From the NCBI GenBank assembly GCA_011772595.1, contig WVZH01000137.1:1-6336 (forward strand): a stretch of 6,336 nucleotides of DNA, given 5' to 3'. Position numbers and translations under genes: made by a program. The stretch's first letter is position 1, and every line of letters begins with the position of its first letter. This DNA is from Anaerolineales bacterium (GTDB taxonomy: Bacteria > Chloroflexota > Anaerolineae > Anaerolineales > E44-bin32). The notes below the pieces were generated by a model. The model ran no database searches and was not told the origin of the DNA. It was given only the letters and a program-made list of their open reading frames with translations. Positions 1 to 6,285 of this stretch are shown here, piece after piece.

Positions 1-738
1 GTAGTTATCGACGTCCGTGCAGTTTTCGGGCTGAGTCCCGTTAATACAAATCTCAACGATGCCTCGATTTGGACCCACATAACGGTGGTAAGTGAAGTTG
101 TTGCCAGAGAAGTTGAAGAAAACCTGCTCGCCTGCCGACGGCGGCCGGCGCAGCACACCATGGAGCGCTACCGCCATTGGCTCTATAAGAGAGGCTTGAT
201 CGTCGTTGATGTCGTCTGGCACAGGCCATACTTCGGTCTCATGCGCTGTATAACCGTCCCCCCACCCACCGCCCACCCCGTCAAATACCCGACCAAGCGA
301 AGCGTTTTCACAAAGTCGGGTTTGACCTTGAGCACAGTACGGACACGGTGGCGCGATTTCCTGCGTGTGGCAGTTGAGACCTGTAAAACGAGATTCCATT
401 ACTACACGATCGCCCACCTTGAAGCGGGTCACCTTTGGACCGAGTTCCACCACCTCGCCCACAACTTCATGGCCAAGGTAGAATCGAGTGCTTCCCGGCA
501 GCGCGGCCGGAGCGACGGCTGGGTTGACCTGGACAAAGAGAAGTAAAAGATCGGTAGCGCAAACCCCACATTGGTTATTGCGCACTCGAAGCCCCCTCGG
601 TCCGGGCAATGGTGGCTCTGGCAAATCAACCACGTTGACCGGTGAAAATGGACTCCAGACCACACTCGGCCAAAGCGGCCGCAAGGCCTTGACCGCCAGC
701 ATTCGCGGGATTTTCTTATCCACATAGATAGCACGCAT
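1..738 (-). pseudogene. Zinc-dependent alcohol/threonine dehydrogenase, truncated and fused to a foreign beta-sandwich segment (partial)
   Basis: The frame starts at ATG 738 and stays open for 246 codons to the left edge. A GGAGG site six bases upstream supports the start. Residues 1 to about 205 are a GroES-like catalytic domain of a medium-chain dehydrogenase, which oxidises an alcohol with NAD(P). Visible are the catalytic-zinc Cys60 in CGVCATD, His90-Glu91 in GHEVVGEV and Glu186 in LIEPMAVALHG, plus a structural-zinc cysteine set at 123, 132, 135 and 143. The next element should be the Rossmann GxGxxG strand. Instead, after GEQV (residue 206), the frame continues as FFNFSGNNFTYHRYVGPNRG and then IVEICINGT. 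That looks like a secreted Ig-like or sugar-binding repeat, not a dehydrogenase. Without its cofactor domain the enzyme should be inactive. A genomic deletion fusion and a chimeric assembly are both possible. The dehydrogenase identity is firm; its substrate is unknown. Confidence 0.8.
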
Positions 739-743
739 CTGTT

Positions 744-748
744 CCTCC
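744..748 (-). promoter_or_regulatory. Ribosome binding site of the dehydrogenase fragment
   Basis: Read on the minus strand, GGAGG lies just upstream of the ATG at 738 with about six bases between. It fixes this start, which has no competing ATG nearby in frame. Confidence 0.7.
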
Positions 749-759
749 AAACTCACTCG

Positions 760-787
760 ATTGTAGCTAAATGTTTACAATTGCAAA
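760..787 (-). promoter_or_regulatory. Candidate promoter of the dehydrogenase gene
   Basis: On the minus strand, TTTGCA (782-787) and TACAAT (760-765) are separated by 16 bases, with the TACAAT box about 20 bases before the start codon. The -10 box matches the sigma70 consensus at five of six positions; the -35 box is weaker. A near-palindrome, TTTACAATTGCAAA (774-787, one mismatched pair), covers the -35 box and could be an operator. Confidence 0.35.
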
Positions 788-1184
788 GGTGGATGTTGAT
801 GTAAATCCCACACCACGTTTGTACTTCCCAAACTTGCCAACTCCAACCTTTTTATGCCCTGCTCGGCCAGAACCAATCTATGCCCTTATGCCCAACCTTA
901 GTCGATGATAGTTCTCCAAGGAGAGTACCCCGCCACAACGGCGTCTCTGTCCGTCCTTATTGGATAAATAACTTGGGGCAATTGTCGTACCTTACCTTAC
1001 AGAATATGCCTTGGGTAATGATTTGAATCCTCCGTTGCAATATCTATGGATTTACAGAGTTCAGAGAATATGGTTGAATATTAGTTAACCGGCAGTCGAA
1101 GCGAATCCAGGACTACATACATCGCCGAGCCCAGGCGAATCCTCAACAAGGGAACAGGGGAAACAATTTGTGGGGGAAATCTCA
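788..1184. other. Intergenic stretch without a recognisable gene
   Basis: Neither strand shows a convincing coding frame: open frames are short, lack RBSs and show no family resemblance. I see no tRNA, repeat array or clear promoter for the downstream plus-strand pair. A short inverted repeat TCTCC-AA-GGAGA near 911-922 is too tightly looped to interpret. Confidence 0.5.
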
Positions 1185-1284
1185 GTGCGACAAGCTGGAG
1201 AGTCTTTCCTCTCAAGCCGGTCAGCTAACCTCATAACGCGAGGCAGAAAGGTCATTAAGGCGAGGCCGTCGGACACGCCGCATT
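1185..1284 (+). ncRNA. Structured RNA segment, possible 5' fragment of a group II intron
   Basis: The stretch opens with GTGCGAC, which matches the conserved 5' end of bacterial group II introns. Consecutive helices follow. An outer AGCTG/CAGCT pair (1193-1197 with 1222-1226) encloses GAGAG/CTCTC (1198-1202 with 1209-1213). Then come CCTC/GAGG (1229-1232 with 1240-1243) and a GGCG/CGCC pair. The order GCTAACC, small hairpin, GCAGAAAGG, AAGGCG resembles the start of intron domain I as I remember it. No reverse transcriptase and no domain V follow, so at most this is a 5' relic. It could instead be an unrelated leader RNA or small RNA. The helices are read from the sequence; the family call is from memory and tentative. 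Confidence 0.35.
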
Positions 1285-1297
1285 GAAAAGCTAAAAC

Positions 1298-1319
1298 CTG
1301 CTCAACAGCGATTGAGCAG
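1298..1319 (+). repeat. Perfect 8-bp inverted repeat with 6-base loop
   Basis: CTGCTCAA (1298-1305) and TTGAGCAG (1312-1319) are perfect reverse complements around the loop CAGCGA. No T-run follows, so it is not a terminator alone. It sits between the structured segment and the terminator-like hairpin at 1357 and may belong to the same leader or small RNA. Confidence 0.6.
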
Positions 1320-1356
1320 ACAACTACCTAATGCAGAGACCCTTCGTTGGTTTAGG

Positions 1357-1381
1357 AAGCCGGGCTACAAGCTCGGCTTTT
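1357..1381 (+). terminator. Terminator-like hairpin, possible attenuator, before the cytidylyltransferase gene
   Basis: AAGCCGGGCT (1357-1366) pairs with AGCTCGGCTT (1370-1379) through ten base pairs including one G-U, with the loop ACA. The hairpin runs into TTTT at 1378-1381. The T-run marks it as a plus-strand terminator. It lies only 35 bases before the start of the next plus-strand gene, and no plus-strand gene precedes it within the window. It therefore ends either a small RNA or a regulated leader. An upstream AAGCCG (1214-1219) could pair with the same 3' arm CGGCTT, a possible antiterminator pairing. Confidence 0.5.
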
Positions 1382-1405
1382 GTTGTGTGCCTTGCAAATA
1401 GTAAG

Positions 1406-1410
1406 AGGAG
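1406..1410 (+). promoter_or_regulatory. Ribosome binding site that decides the cytidylyltransferase start
   Basis: AGGAG lies five bases before ATG 1416, within the purine run AAGAGGAGAGAGG. An in-frame start 36 bases further upstream (TTG at 1380) has no such site and falls in the terminator-like hairpin's T-run, so ATG 1416 is preferred. Confidence 0.8.
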
Positions 1411-1415
1411 AGAGG

Positions 1416-2186
1416 ATGAAAGGTGTGATACTTGCCGCAGGAGCTGGCACACGGTTGAAGTCCTTGACGCGAGAGCTTCCCAAACCGCTTGTGTCCCTGC
1501 TGGGACAATCTCTGATTGACTATACTATCGAAGCCTTCGTTCAGGCTGGTTTTACCAGGTTGGGCGTTGTGGGGGGATACAAGGGCCACTTGCTTCATCA
1601 CTACCTGGGCGATGGAAGCCGGTACGGAATTAGTATCCAATATCTGGCCAACCCATATTACTGGCGGGGAAACGCAACCTCAATCCTGGCCAGCCAGCCG
1701 TTTGTCCAAAATGAACCCTTTGTCGTTTCGATGGCCGATCACGTGATCTCCGATATCATTCTGAAACGCCTACTCGCCTGCGCCGGACGCGGCCACTTGC
1801 TCTGTGTGGATCGACAAGCCCATGCACCGCCTCAAATCAATGACGCGACGAAGGTGTGGGTGGATAAGAAAGGCTCTGTCGTATACATCAGCAAGGAATT
1901 GGTGCGTTTGAACGCCATTGATACCGGCGTTTTCCTCTTTACCCCACGCATTTTCCACCACATTTCAACATGTCTGCAAAATGACCTTTGTTCCATCACC
2001 AAAACCATACAGTGGATGATCGCCCGTGGCGATCGCCTGGGCACTTGCGACGTTTCGGGGGCATTCTGGATGGACGTGGATACCCAGGACGACTTGCACT
2101 TCACTCGTGCGGCGTTGCGTCATCGAGCGTTAATGGATCCCGAGAAGAGGGATGGTTATGCAAGTAGTGATATTAGCCCATCGTAG
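1416..2186 (+). CDS. Sugar/inositol-phosphate cytidylyltransferase (IPCT-like nucleotidyltransferase)
   Basis: This 256-residue cytoplasmic enzyme should join CTP and a polyol phosphate into a CDP-polyol plus pyrophosphate. The nucleotide-binding signature LAAGAGTRL is at residues 6-14, followed by ELPKPL with Lys23. Further along are SMADHVIS with the metal-binding Asp108, ATKVWVD at 144-150, IDTGVF at 168-173 and FWMDVDT at 217-223 with Asp220 and Asp222. These motifs parallel archaeal inositol-1-phosphate cytidylyltransferase, which has GDH, ATK, DTGFF and WMDVDT in the same order. The length is that of a single-domain enzyme, and all expected catalytic residues are present. Its last 29 bases overlap the next gene, so the two are almost surely co-translated and act in one pathway. 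Inositol phosphate is the first guess for substrate; phosphocholine, glycerol phosphate or phosphonates cannot be excluded. Confidence 0.88.
   Translation: MKGVILAAGAGTRLKSLTRELPKPLVSLLGQSLIDYTIEAFVQAGFTRLGVVGGYKGHLLHHYLGDGSRYGISIQYLANPYYWRGNATSILASQPFVQNEPFVVSMADHVISDIILKRLLACAGRGHLLCVDRQAHAPPQINDATKVWVDKKGSVVYISKELVRLNAIDTGVFLFTPRIFHHISTCLQNDLCSITKTIQWMIARGDRLGTCDVSGAFWMDVDTQDDLHFTRAALRHRALMDPEKRDGYASSDISPS
2147..2151 (+). promoter_or_regulatory. Internal ribosome binding site that decides the transferase start
   Basis: GAGGG lies inside the end of the cytidylyltransferase gene. ATG 2152 would sit directly against it, whereas ATG 2158 lies six bases away. The second start also gives the expected M-x-V-V-I-L-A opening of this domain family, so 2158 is preferred. 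Confidence 0.6.
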
Positions 2187-3438
2187 AGCGGGATGCAATC
2201 TGTTGGCCCTTCGACCGGTTTGTGGTGTGCCTCTCATTCGCCGCCAGTTGCAAGTTCTGCGAATGCACAACTGGCGATACGCAATCGTGATCATTTGTCC
2301 CCAGGATCGAAAGCTCGTTGAATCAGCCATTGGTGATCTCACTTCGCTGGGCGTGCAGGTGAGCTATCTTACAGCGTCGCGTGAAGCCGACTTCCCTCTA
2401 AAAGCGTGTCTCGAGGCAACTGACGACAACTTACTCATTATCGAGGCTCATTATGTGATCGAGGGAGCCTTGTTGGAGAAACTGGTTGTGGCTGGTACGA
2501 CTGCTTTATTGGGTGATGTAAAGTCTGGTAGTCCGTTGTCGGAGGAGGGGTATGCCGGCGCCACTTTTCTGACTCGAGCCGATCAAGAGAGGTTAGCCGC
2601 CGATGCAGATGATCTGCCCTGGCCGGCAGGCCTGATGCGCCTGACAGAGGTGAAAGGCGTGAACACTCTGCAATCAGACATCTACGTGGCGGAGGTGCGG
2701 CGGCATGTGGAGCCCTTCTGGTATGCGGTAACGTCGGCTGCGGATGCCAGAAAGTGCAAGCACGCCCTGGTAACTGGTGCCCAGAAACGCACGTTAGATA
2801 TACTGGCCTGGTATTTTAATCGCCCCCTAGAGAACTGGATCACCCTCCACCTGGCCGATAGGCCTATCACGCCCAACCAGATGACGGTGATCACCATCCT
2901 GGTGGCCTTTGGTGTCAGTGGCCTTTTCCTCCTGGGTTTGATGTGGCCGGCAGTGCTTTTGGCCTTCGTGGTCAACATCCTGGACGGTGTGGATGGTAAG
3001 CTGGCACGAGCCAAGGCACTTGTGACCCAGTTAGGGCAATTGGAGCACTCTTTCGATCTCCTCTATGAACAGTCGTGGTACATCACCTACACTTGGGCGA
3101 CCTACAGGTTGTGGCCGTCGCTGGCTGTGCTAGCGGTCGGTTTTACGATGCTGCTATGCGATTCCTTCGCTCGCCACGTTTCCATGCAGTTTCGCCAGGT
3201 GATGGGCATCGCACTGGCCGACTACGCTCCGTTCGACCGTCGTTTCCGTCGCTTTGACGGTCGGCGCAATATATACTCCATCTACATGCTGCTGGGAGTC
3301 ATCATTAGTCGGCCATTTTACGCGCTCGTGGCAATGGCCGTGCATGCTGCAATCACGGGTTTGATATATGCCATACGTGCTGGCTTGCACCTGAGGCGGG
3401 CAGACCAAGGGATTATCGGTCGTCAAGTATCAACTTGA
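2158..3438 (+). CDS. Membrane CDP-alcohol phosphotransferase with an N-terminal degenerate nucleotidyltransferase domain
   Basis: Using ATG 2158 the protein has 426 residues; an upstream ATG at 2152 would add two. Residues 1 to about 190 have a nucleotidyltransferase-like fold, but the binding loop reads LAHRRAGCNLL in place of LAAGxGxRL and the metal site reads IEAHYV, so this half looks inactive. From about residue 215 the protein is a CDP-alcohol phosphatidyltransferase with five or six membrane segments (about 241-260, 264-276, 320-334 and two between 374 and 407). ITPNQMT at 237-243 closely matches archaeal di-myo-inositol phosphate synthase. The active-site motif begins normally: Asp276, Asp279, Gly280, Ala283-Arg284, Gly293. 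It then has Glu296-His297 and Asp300 where the family has Asp at the equivalents of 297 and 301. It should transfer the phosphoryl alcohol from the upstream enzyme's CDP product to an acceptor alcohol. The acceptor is unknown. Confidence 0.85.
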   Translation: MQVVILAHRRAGCNLLALRPVCGVPLIRRQLQVLRMHNWRYAIVIICPQDRKLVESAIGDLTSLGVQVSYLTASREADFPLKACLEATDDNLLIIEAHYVIEGALLEKLVVAGTTALLGDVKSGSPLSEEGYAGATFLTRADQERLAADADDLPWPAGLMRLTEVKGVNTLQSDIYVAEVRRHVEPFWYAVTSAADARKCKHALVTGAQKRTLDILAWYFNRPLENWITLHLADRPITPNQMTVITILVAFGVSGLFLLGLMWPAVLLAFVVNILDGVDGKLARAKALVTQLGQLEHSFDLLYEQSWYITYTWATYRLWPSLAVLAVGFTMLLCDSFARHVSMQFRQVMGIALADYAPFDRRFRRFDGRRNIYSIYMLLGVIISRPFYALVAMAVHAAITGLIYAIRAGLHLRRADQGIIGRQVST

Positions 3439-3745
3439 GAAGGGACATATCCCCGACAGCTTGCCAGAGGAGCGTGATGGCAAACCAGCAAACTATTCGC
3501 TGAAGCGACCTTTGGGAAGACAATGAGCGGATATGAAAAGGGTAATTGTTTCTTACCTCTAAGAACTGTTATTTGCCTTCTACGAGGCTGGGTAGTGGCT
3601 CGTTTTGAGTCGAAGCAGGGAGTACATCTTAGGCAAATCGGTTTCTGGTTGTTGGGTCTTATCGGAAACATCACTGTTTCTATTCTGTGGCCCAGCATGA
3701 TATTAAGGGACCGTAGAACTGCTATGATACAGACCAAAGGCTGTA

Positions 3746-3751
3746 TATAAT
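3746..3751 (+). promoter_or_regulatory. Candidate -10 box for the cold-shock gene
   Basis: TATAAT is a perfect sigma70 -10 hexamer. No good -35 hexamer lies 16-18 bases upstream. It would give a leader of roughly 115-120 bases before the cold-shock start, in keeping with the long leaders common for such genes. It overlaps the end of the weak open frame at 3523-3750. Confidence 0.35.
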
Positions 3752-3861
3752 TCTACCTGATGGTTAGCTGAATAAAGGTAAGTCTCGTCTGCTCGCACCT
3801 AATGGATCATTAATCCTGGGCACCGATGGCAGAACACGCACTTTATTCCCTTCATATAAAT

Positions 3862-3873
3862 AGGAGATAAGGA
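3862..3873 (+). promoter_or_regulatory. Ribosome binding region of the cold-shock gene
   Basis: AGGAG (3862-3866) is ten bases from ATG 3877 and a second purine site AAGGA (3869-3873) is three bases away. Either could serve, and together they support this start. Confidence 0.6.
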
Positions 3874-3876
3874 ATC

Positions 3877-4086
3877 ATGTCCGAGAGAATTCGAGGAACC
3901 GTAAAGTGGTTCAATGGGAGCAGGGGCTATGGCTTCATCGAGCGCGAAGGTGGAGATGATGTCTTTGTCCACCAGTCTGCAATAAAAGGGGAGGGCTTCC
4001 GAGATTTGCAGGAAGGTCAACAGGTGGAATTTTCGATTGAGCAGGGCGAGAAGGGGCCAAAAGCCCGTGACGTCATTATCTTGTAA
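3877..4086 (+). CDS. Cold-shock domain protein (CspA family)
   Basis: This 69-residue protein is a complete cold-shock domain, a small five-stranded barrel that binds single-stranded RNA and DNA and loosens RNA structure. The opening GTVKWFN is at residues 7-13. The RNP1 motif RGYGFI is at 16-21, with Arg where Lys is common, and RNP2 VFVH is at 29-32. The closing KGPKARDV matches the usual KGPxAxxV ending. The length is normal and nothing is missing. It stands alone, with a long upstream leader and hairpins after the stop, so it is probably a single-gene transcript. Cold induction is possible, but many such paralogues are constitutive. It appears unrelated in function to the neighbouring transferase pair. 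Confidence 0.97.
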   Translation: MSERIRGTVKWFNGSRGYGFIEREGGDDVFVHQSAIKGEGFRDLQEGQQVEFSIEQGEKGPKARDVIIL

Positions 4087-4132
4087 GTAGAACCCGCTAC
4101 TTTTATGATGGCCCCTCCCTGGGAGCGTTTTT
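4085..4132 (+). terminator. Candidate terminator region after the cold-shock gene
   Basis: Two weak hairpins follow or overlap the stop codon. AAGTAG (4085-4090) pairs with CTACTT (4097-4102) over six bases with a six-base loop and runs into TTTT. CTCC (4115-4118) pairs with GGAG (4122-4125) and is followed by five T at 4128-4132. Each is marginal alone; their position makes termination here plausible. Confidence 0.4.
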
Positions 4133-4360
4133 GATTTGCCCATTTGTGCAAGACGATTTCTGCTTCCGATTACTTTCCTGATCGGATACAAGCAAGAAGC
4201 CTCGAGTGACAAGATCTAGATTAGATATCCTCGCCAACATATTCTCTATGCAAGAGTTCATTATCAAAGTCGAATGAAACAATAGGGCAGTCCGGGGAAA
4301 GAGGGGGTCGGCATGTCGTTGCCATCTAGGGTTTCAACATCATCGTTATCATCATTTGCT
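4133..4360. other. Intergenic stretch without a recognisable gene
   Basis: No supported frame on either strand. The minus-strand frame covering the cold-shock gene and reaching 4212 is its antisense shadow. A short ATC/TCA-rich low-complexity patch at about 4335-4370 explains the serine-rich start of a spurious plus-strand frame. Confidence 0.5.
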
Positions 4361-4576
4361 TCATCTCATTCTTTGGCTGATGGCTCGGTTCAGCCGTGCG
4401 CGATGCCCGAGCAATGTGCCGTCTCCAACATTCCATCCCGGCAGGAGCGGAACATTCACGATCATACCGCCATCAATGTTCAGCACGTACACTCCGGCAT
4501 CAGAACGAGGGTGATTTCCTGTCAGAGTTCCGGCTTCAATAGGATCGATCAACTTAAGCTGATTGACATTTGTAGC
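4361..4576 (-). pseudogene. Decayed open frame, possibly the C-terminal remnant of an exported protein
   Basis: On the minus strand the frame is open from just after TAA (4577-4579) to TGA (4361-4363), 71 codons without a proper start; the best candidates are TTG at 4552 or an internal ATG. It reads as plausible protein, with pieces such as LKLIDPIEAGTLTGNHPRSD, GVYVLNIDGG and LPGWNVGDG. Directly upstream, another frame reads LGTYKLQMSIS, the kind of string that ends a beta-sandwich domain, which hints at a frameshift. No RBS is visible. It lies downstream of, and in the same direction as, the lipoprotein gene. I do not recognise the family, and chance openness cannot be excluded. Confidence 0.3.
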
Positions 4577-4716
4577 TTATAAGTTCCTAAAGATTGAAGA
4601 CTGAAGGGGTATGGGATGAATTATTCGATCCTCGGGTTTACTGTTTTCATTTTAGAGTCCAAGTTTTTATTGTGATCTTGAACCATATATATCTAGTAGA
4701 TAATTCGAACCAATTG
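4577..4716. other. AT-rich spacer downstream of the lipoprotein gene
   Basis: No gene is visible. No good terminator for the minus-strand lipoprotein gene is apparent; ATCT-ACT-AGAT near 4690-4700 is too short to be convincing. Confidence 0.4.
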
Positions 4717-6051
4717 CTACTTACTTTGCTGGATCTCCCCCCAACCAAGCGCCTCAAATCCCTCAAGCCTAGAAAATACCCCAGTTTTCATATTCAACAC
4801 AATGGTTTCAAGAGGAGGACCTAAGCCGGGTGGCTCATGAATAGTCCAGGCTAGAAAACGTTGATCCGTTGATGAAAGGGCGGTTCGACCACGTACTCCT
4901 CGGCCAATGCCGGCAACAGCCCTGTCCAAGCAAAATTCGTATAACACCGGTTCGCGCAAATCCAAAATAAAAAACCGAGAAGGGGGATCACTGCTATACT
5001 CCACATACTCATCCTCACTACCAAGATCAATGCCTATGAGGCTTCCATCATCTGATATCCATGCTATGTGATCGTTGACTATTGCTTCCGGTAGTTGTAT
5101 CGTCTTTAGAGGATTCTCATCTTCGTAAGCCAAATCAACTGGCAAATCAACCACAAAAGAAATACTGTCCTCATCGGGCATGAGAATAGTAAATCCGTTG
5201 TCCGTCCAAAGGAATATATTCTCCAAGCCACTCGACAAACCTTGGTCCCAATCATCAGGTAGCCATCGAAATATGGAATTCCTATCACCTGTAGAAATGT
5301 CGATAATCGACCATTTTGTAGCGCGATGTGCAAGAAGGGATCCATCAGGACTCATCAAAGGATCCAGATAGCATTCTGGGTATTGGGATTTCGGTCTTAA
5401 TATCGGTTCTTGTGGTACTAGGGTAAATGGGTTTACATTAAGGACGTGCTTGGGGCAAGAATTTCTGTCTAAAGGATTTTCCCACAGTTCAATTTGTGTG
5501 TCTCGAATCCATCGAGGATGCATTTGTCCATCAATATCCAACACTTTTCGATGCACGCTGTTGTCAATTGCTCTGATCCACAACTCATAATGCAATACTG
5601 GACCTTCCAACGCCTCATATAAGAAAAACAAGGCATTAGGGCTTATCGAAAAATCACTCGGGATAATCTTTGTCCTAAGCCCTGTTATTTTGGTTGGCTC
5701 CAGACTTTCTCCAGAGAAATACCAAAGATGGTAAGTATTGTAATAATCACTTCCATCCGTGAGGATCAAATAGGATGATGGATTAATTTCGAGAGAAGAG
5801 ATTGGGACCTCGCGCTCCTCAGGACATATAGACTTTGTCTCAGGAATAATTGATTCTTGAGTGGGGAGCATGGTATAGCTGGCTTCCAGGGTTGATGTTT
5901 TTTGGACGCTCGTCTTGATAGGAAGTAATGAATGTGTGGGGGTTAATTCGATTGGATAATCTTTCGGTGTTCTAATCCCTGTGGAATTTGGAACTACGCA
6001 GCCTTGTAAAATGATTATACACAAGACTGATTTAGCCAGCGTTCTCTTCAT
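4717..6051 (-). CDS. Predicted lipoprotein with beta-propeller-like repeats, function unknown
   Basis: The 444-residue protein starts with MKRTLAKSV, a short hydrophobic run and the lipobox LQGC, with the lipid-bearing cysteine at residue 18, so it should be exported and anchored to the membrane. Residues 19 to about 75 form a Ser/Thr/Pro-rich linker, common before outward-facing domains. The rest shows loose repeats with a blade-like pattern: FSISPNALFFLY (134-145), MSPDGSLLAH (233-242), WISDDGSLIGID (331-342) and SSTDQRFLAWTI (393-404). Each is followed by a strand such as YELWIRAID, WSIIDISTG or TIVLNMKTG. This resembles TolB or WD40-like propellers, which usually bind partners or ligands, not catalyse. 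No catalytic motif is visible. The start has only a weak GGAAA-like RBS. Its sequence is AT-richer than the transferase pair, and it seems to be a single-gene unit. Confidence 0.8.
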   Translation of the reverse strand: MKRTLAKSVLCIIILQGCVVPNSTGIRTPKDYPIELTPTHSLLPIKTSVQKTSTLEASYTMLPTQESIIPETKSICPEEREVPISSLEINPSSYLILTDGSDYYNTYHLWYFSGESLEPTKITGLRTKIIPSDFSISPNALFFLYEALEGPVLHYELWIRAIDNSVHRKVLDIDGQMHPRWIRDTQIELWENPLDRNSCPKHVLNVNPFTLVPQEPILRPKSQYPECYLDPLMSPDGSLLAHRATKWSIIDISTGDRNSIFRWLPDDWDQGLSSGLENIFLWTDNGFTILMPDEDSISFVVDLPVDLAYEDENPLKTIQLPEAIVNDHIAWISDDGSLIGIDLGSEDEYVEYSSDPPSRFFILDLREPVLYEFCLDRAVAGIGRGVRGRTALSSTDQRFLAWTIHEPPGLGPPLETIVLNMKTGVFSRLEGFEALGWGEIQQSK

Positions 6052-6066
6052 TTGTAGTTTCCAAGT

Positions 6067-6089
6067 TTTGAGTGAGCATCTCGCTCAAA
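6067..6089. repeat. 10-bp inverted repeat in the lipoprotein gene leader
   Basis: TTTGAGTGAG (6067-6076) and CTCGCTCAAA (6080-6089) are complementary except for one position, around the triplet CAT. It lies 16-38 bases upstream of the lipoprotein start. No T-run follows on either strand, so a protein-binding dyad or a leader hairpin fits better than a terminator. Confidence 0.5.
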
Positions 6090-6285
6090 TTGATAATACA
6101 ACATAACCACTACATTGGTGTCACATACTTAATCGAATTCTCCCTTTAGGCTAAACTCCACATCTGGTTTGCGTTTACTTCTACGGCTTCAACATAATGA
6201 TGTGAGAACGGCTCAGGATCCGATATCGATGAATATAGGAAGAGAAGGTGAGCAGTCAAACCGAGTACGGGTTTCACGGCGCCTC

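Larger units (their letters stand above)
3439..3876 (+). other. Gap with the possible stump of a third operon gene and the csp leader
   Basis: A strong RBS, AGGAG (3468-3472), lies four bases before ATG 3477. That frame reads only MANQQTIR before TGA at 3501-3503. The RBS lies between the arms of an inverted repeat, TTGCCA (3461-3466) and TGGCAA (3478-3483). A different frame, from ATG 3523 to 3750, is open for 75 codons and includes one hydrophobic stretch (GFWLLGLIGNITVSILW), but it has a weak RBS and no family I recognise. Together these could be remains of a third gene following the transferase, but this is weak. The rest, from 3751, is probably leader of the cold-shock gene. Confidence 0.3.

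Noticed and set aside
85..546. 153-codon open frame on the plus strand
   Set aside because: It is antisense to the dehydrogenase frame, whose zinc-ligand motifs are unmistakable; it has no RBS or family resemblance.
2130..3426. Several minus-strand open frames under the transferase gene
   Set aside because: They are shadows of a long coding frame with clear family motifs.
3799..4212. 137-codon open frame on the minus strand
   Set aside because: It is the antisense shadow of the cold-shock gene and has no recognisable motif.
4313..4582. 89-codon serine-rich open frame on the plus strand
   Set aside because: Its start arises from an ATC/TCA low-complexity patch, and the opposite strand reads more like protein.
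4700..4716. GGTTCGAAT on the minus strand, like a tRNA T-loop
   Set aside because: The flanking bases do not form a T-stem and no acceptor, D or anticodon arms fit.
6258..6274. AAACC/GGTTT inverted repeat upstream of the right-edge promoter
   Set aside because: Only five base pairs with a seven-base loop; not distinguishable from chance.
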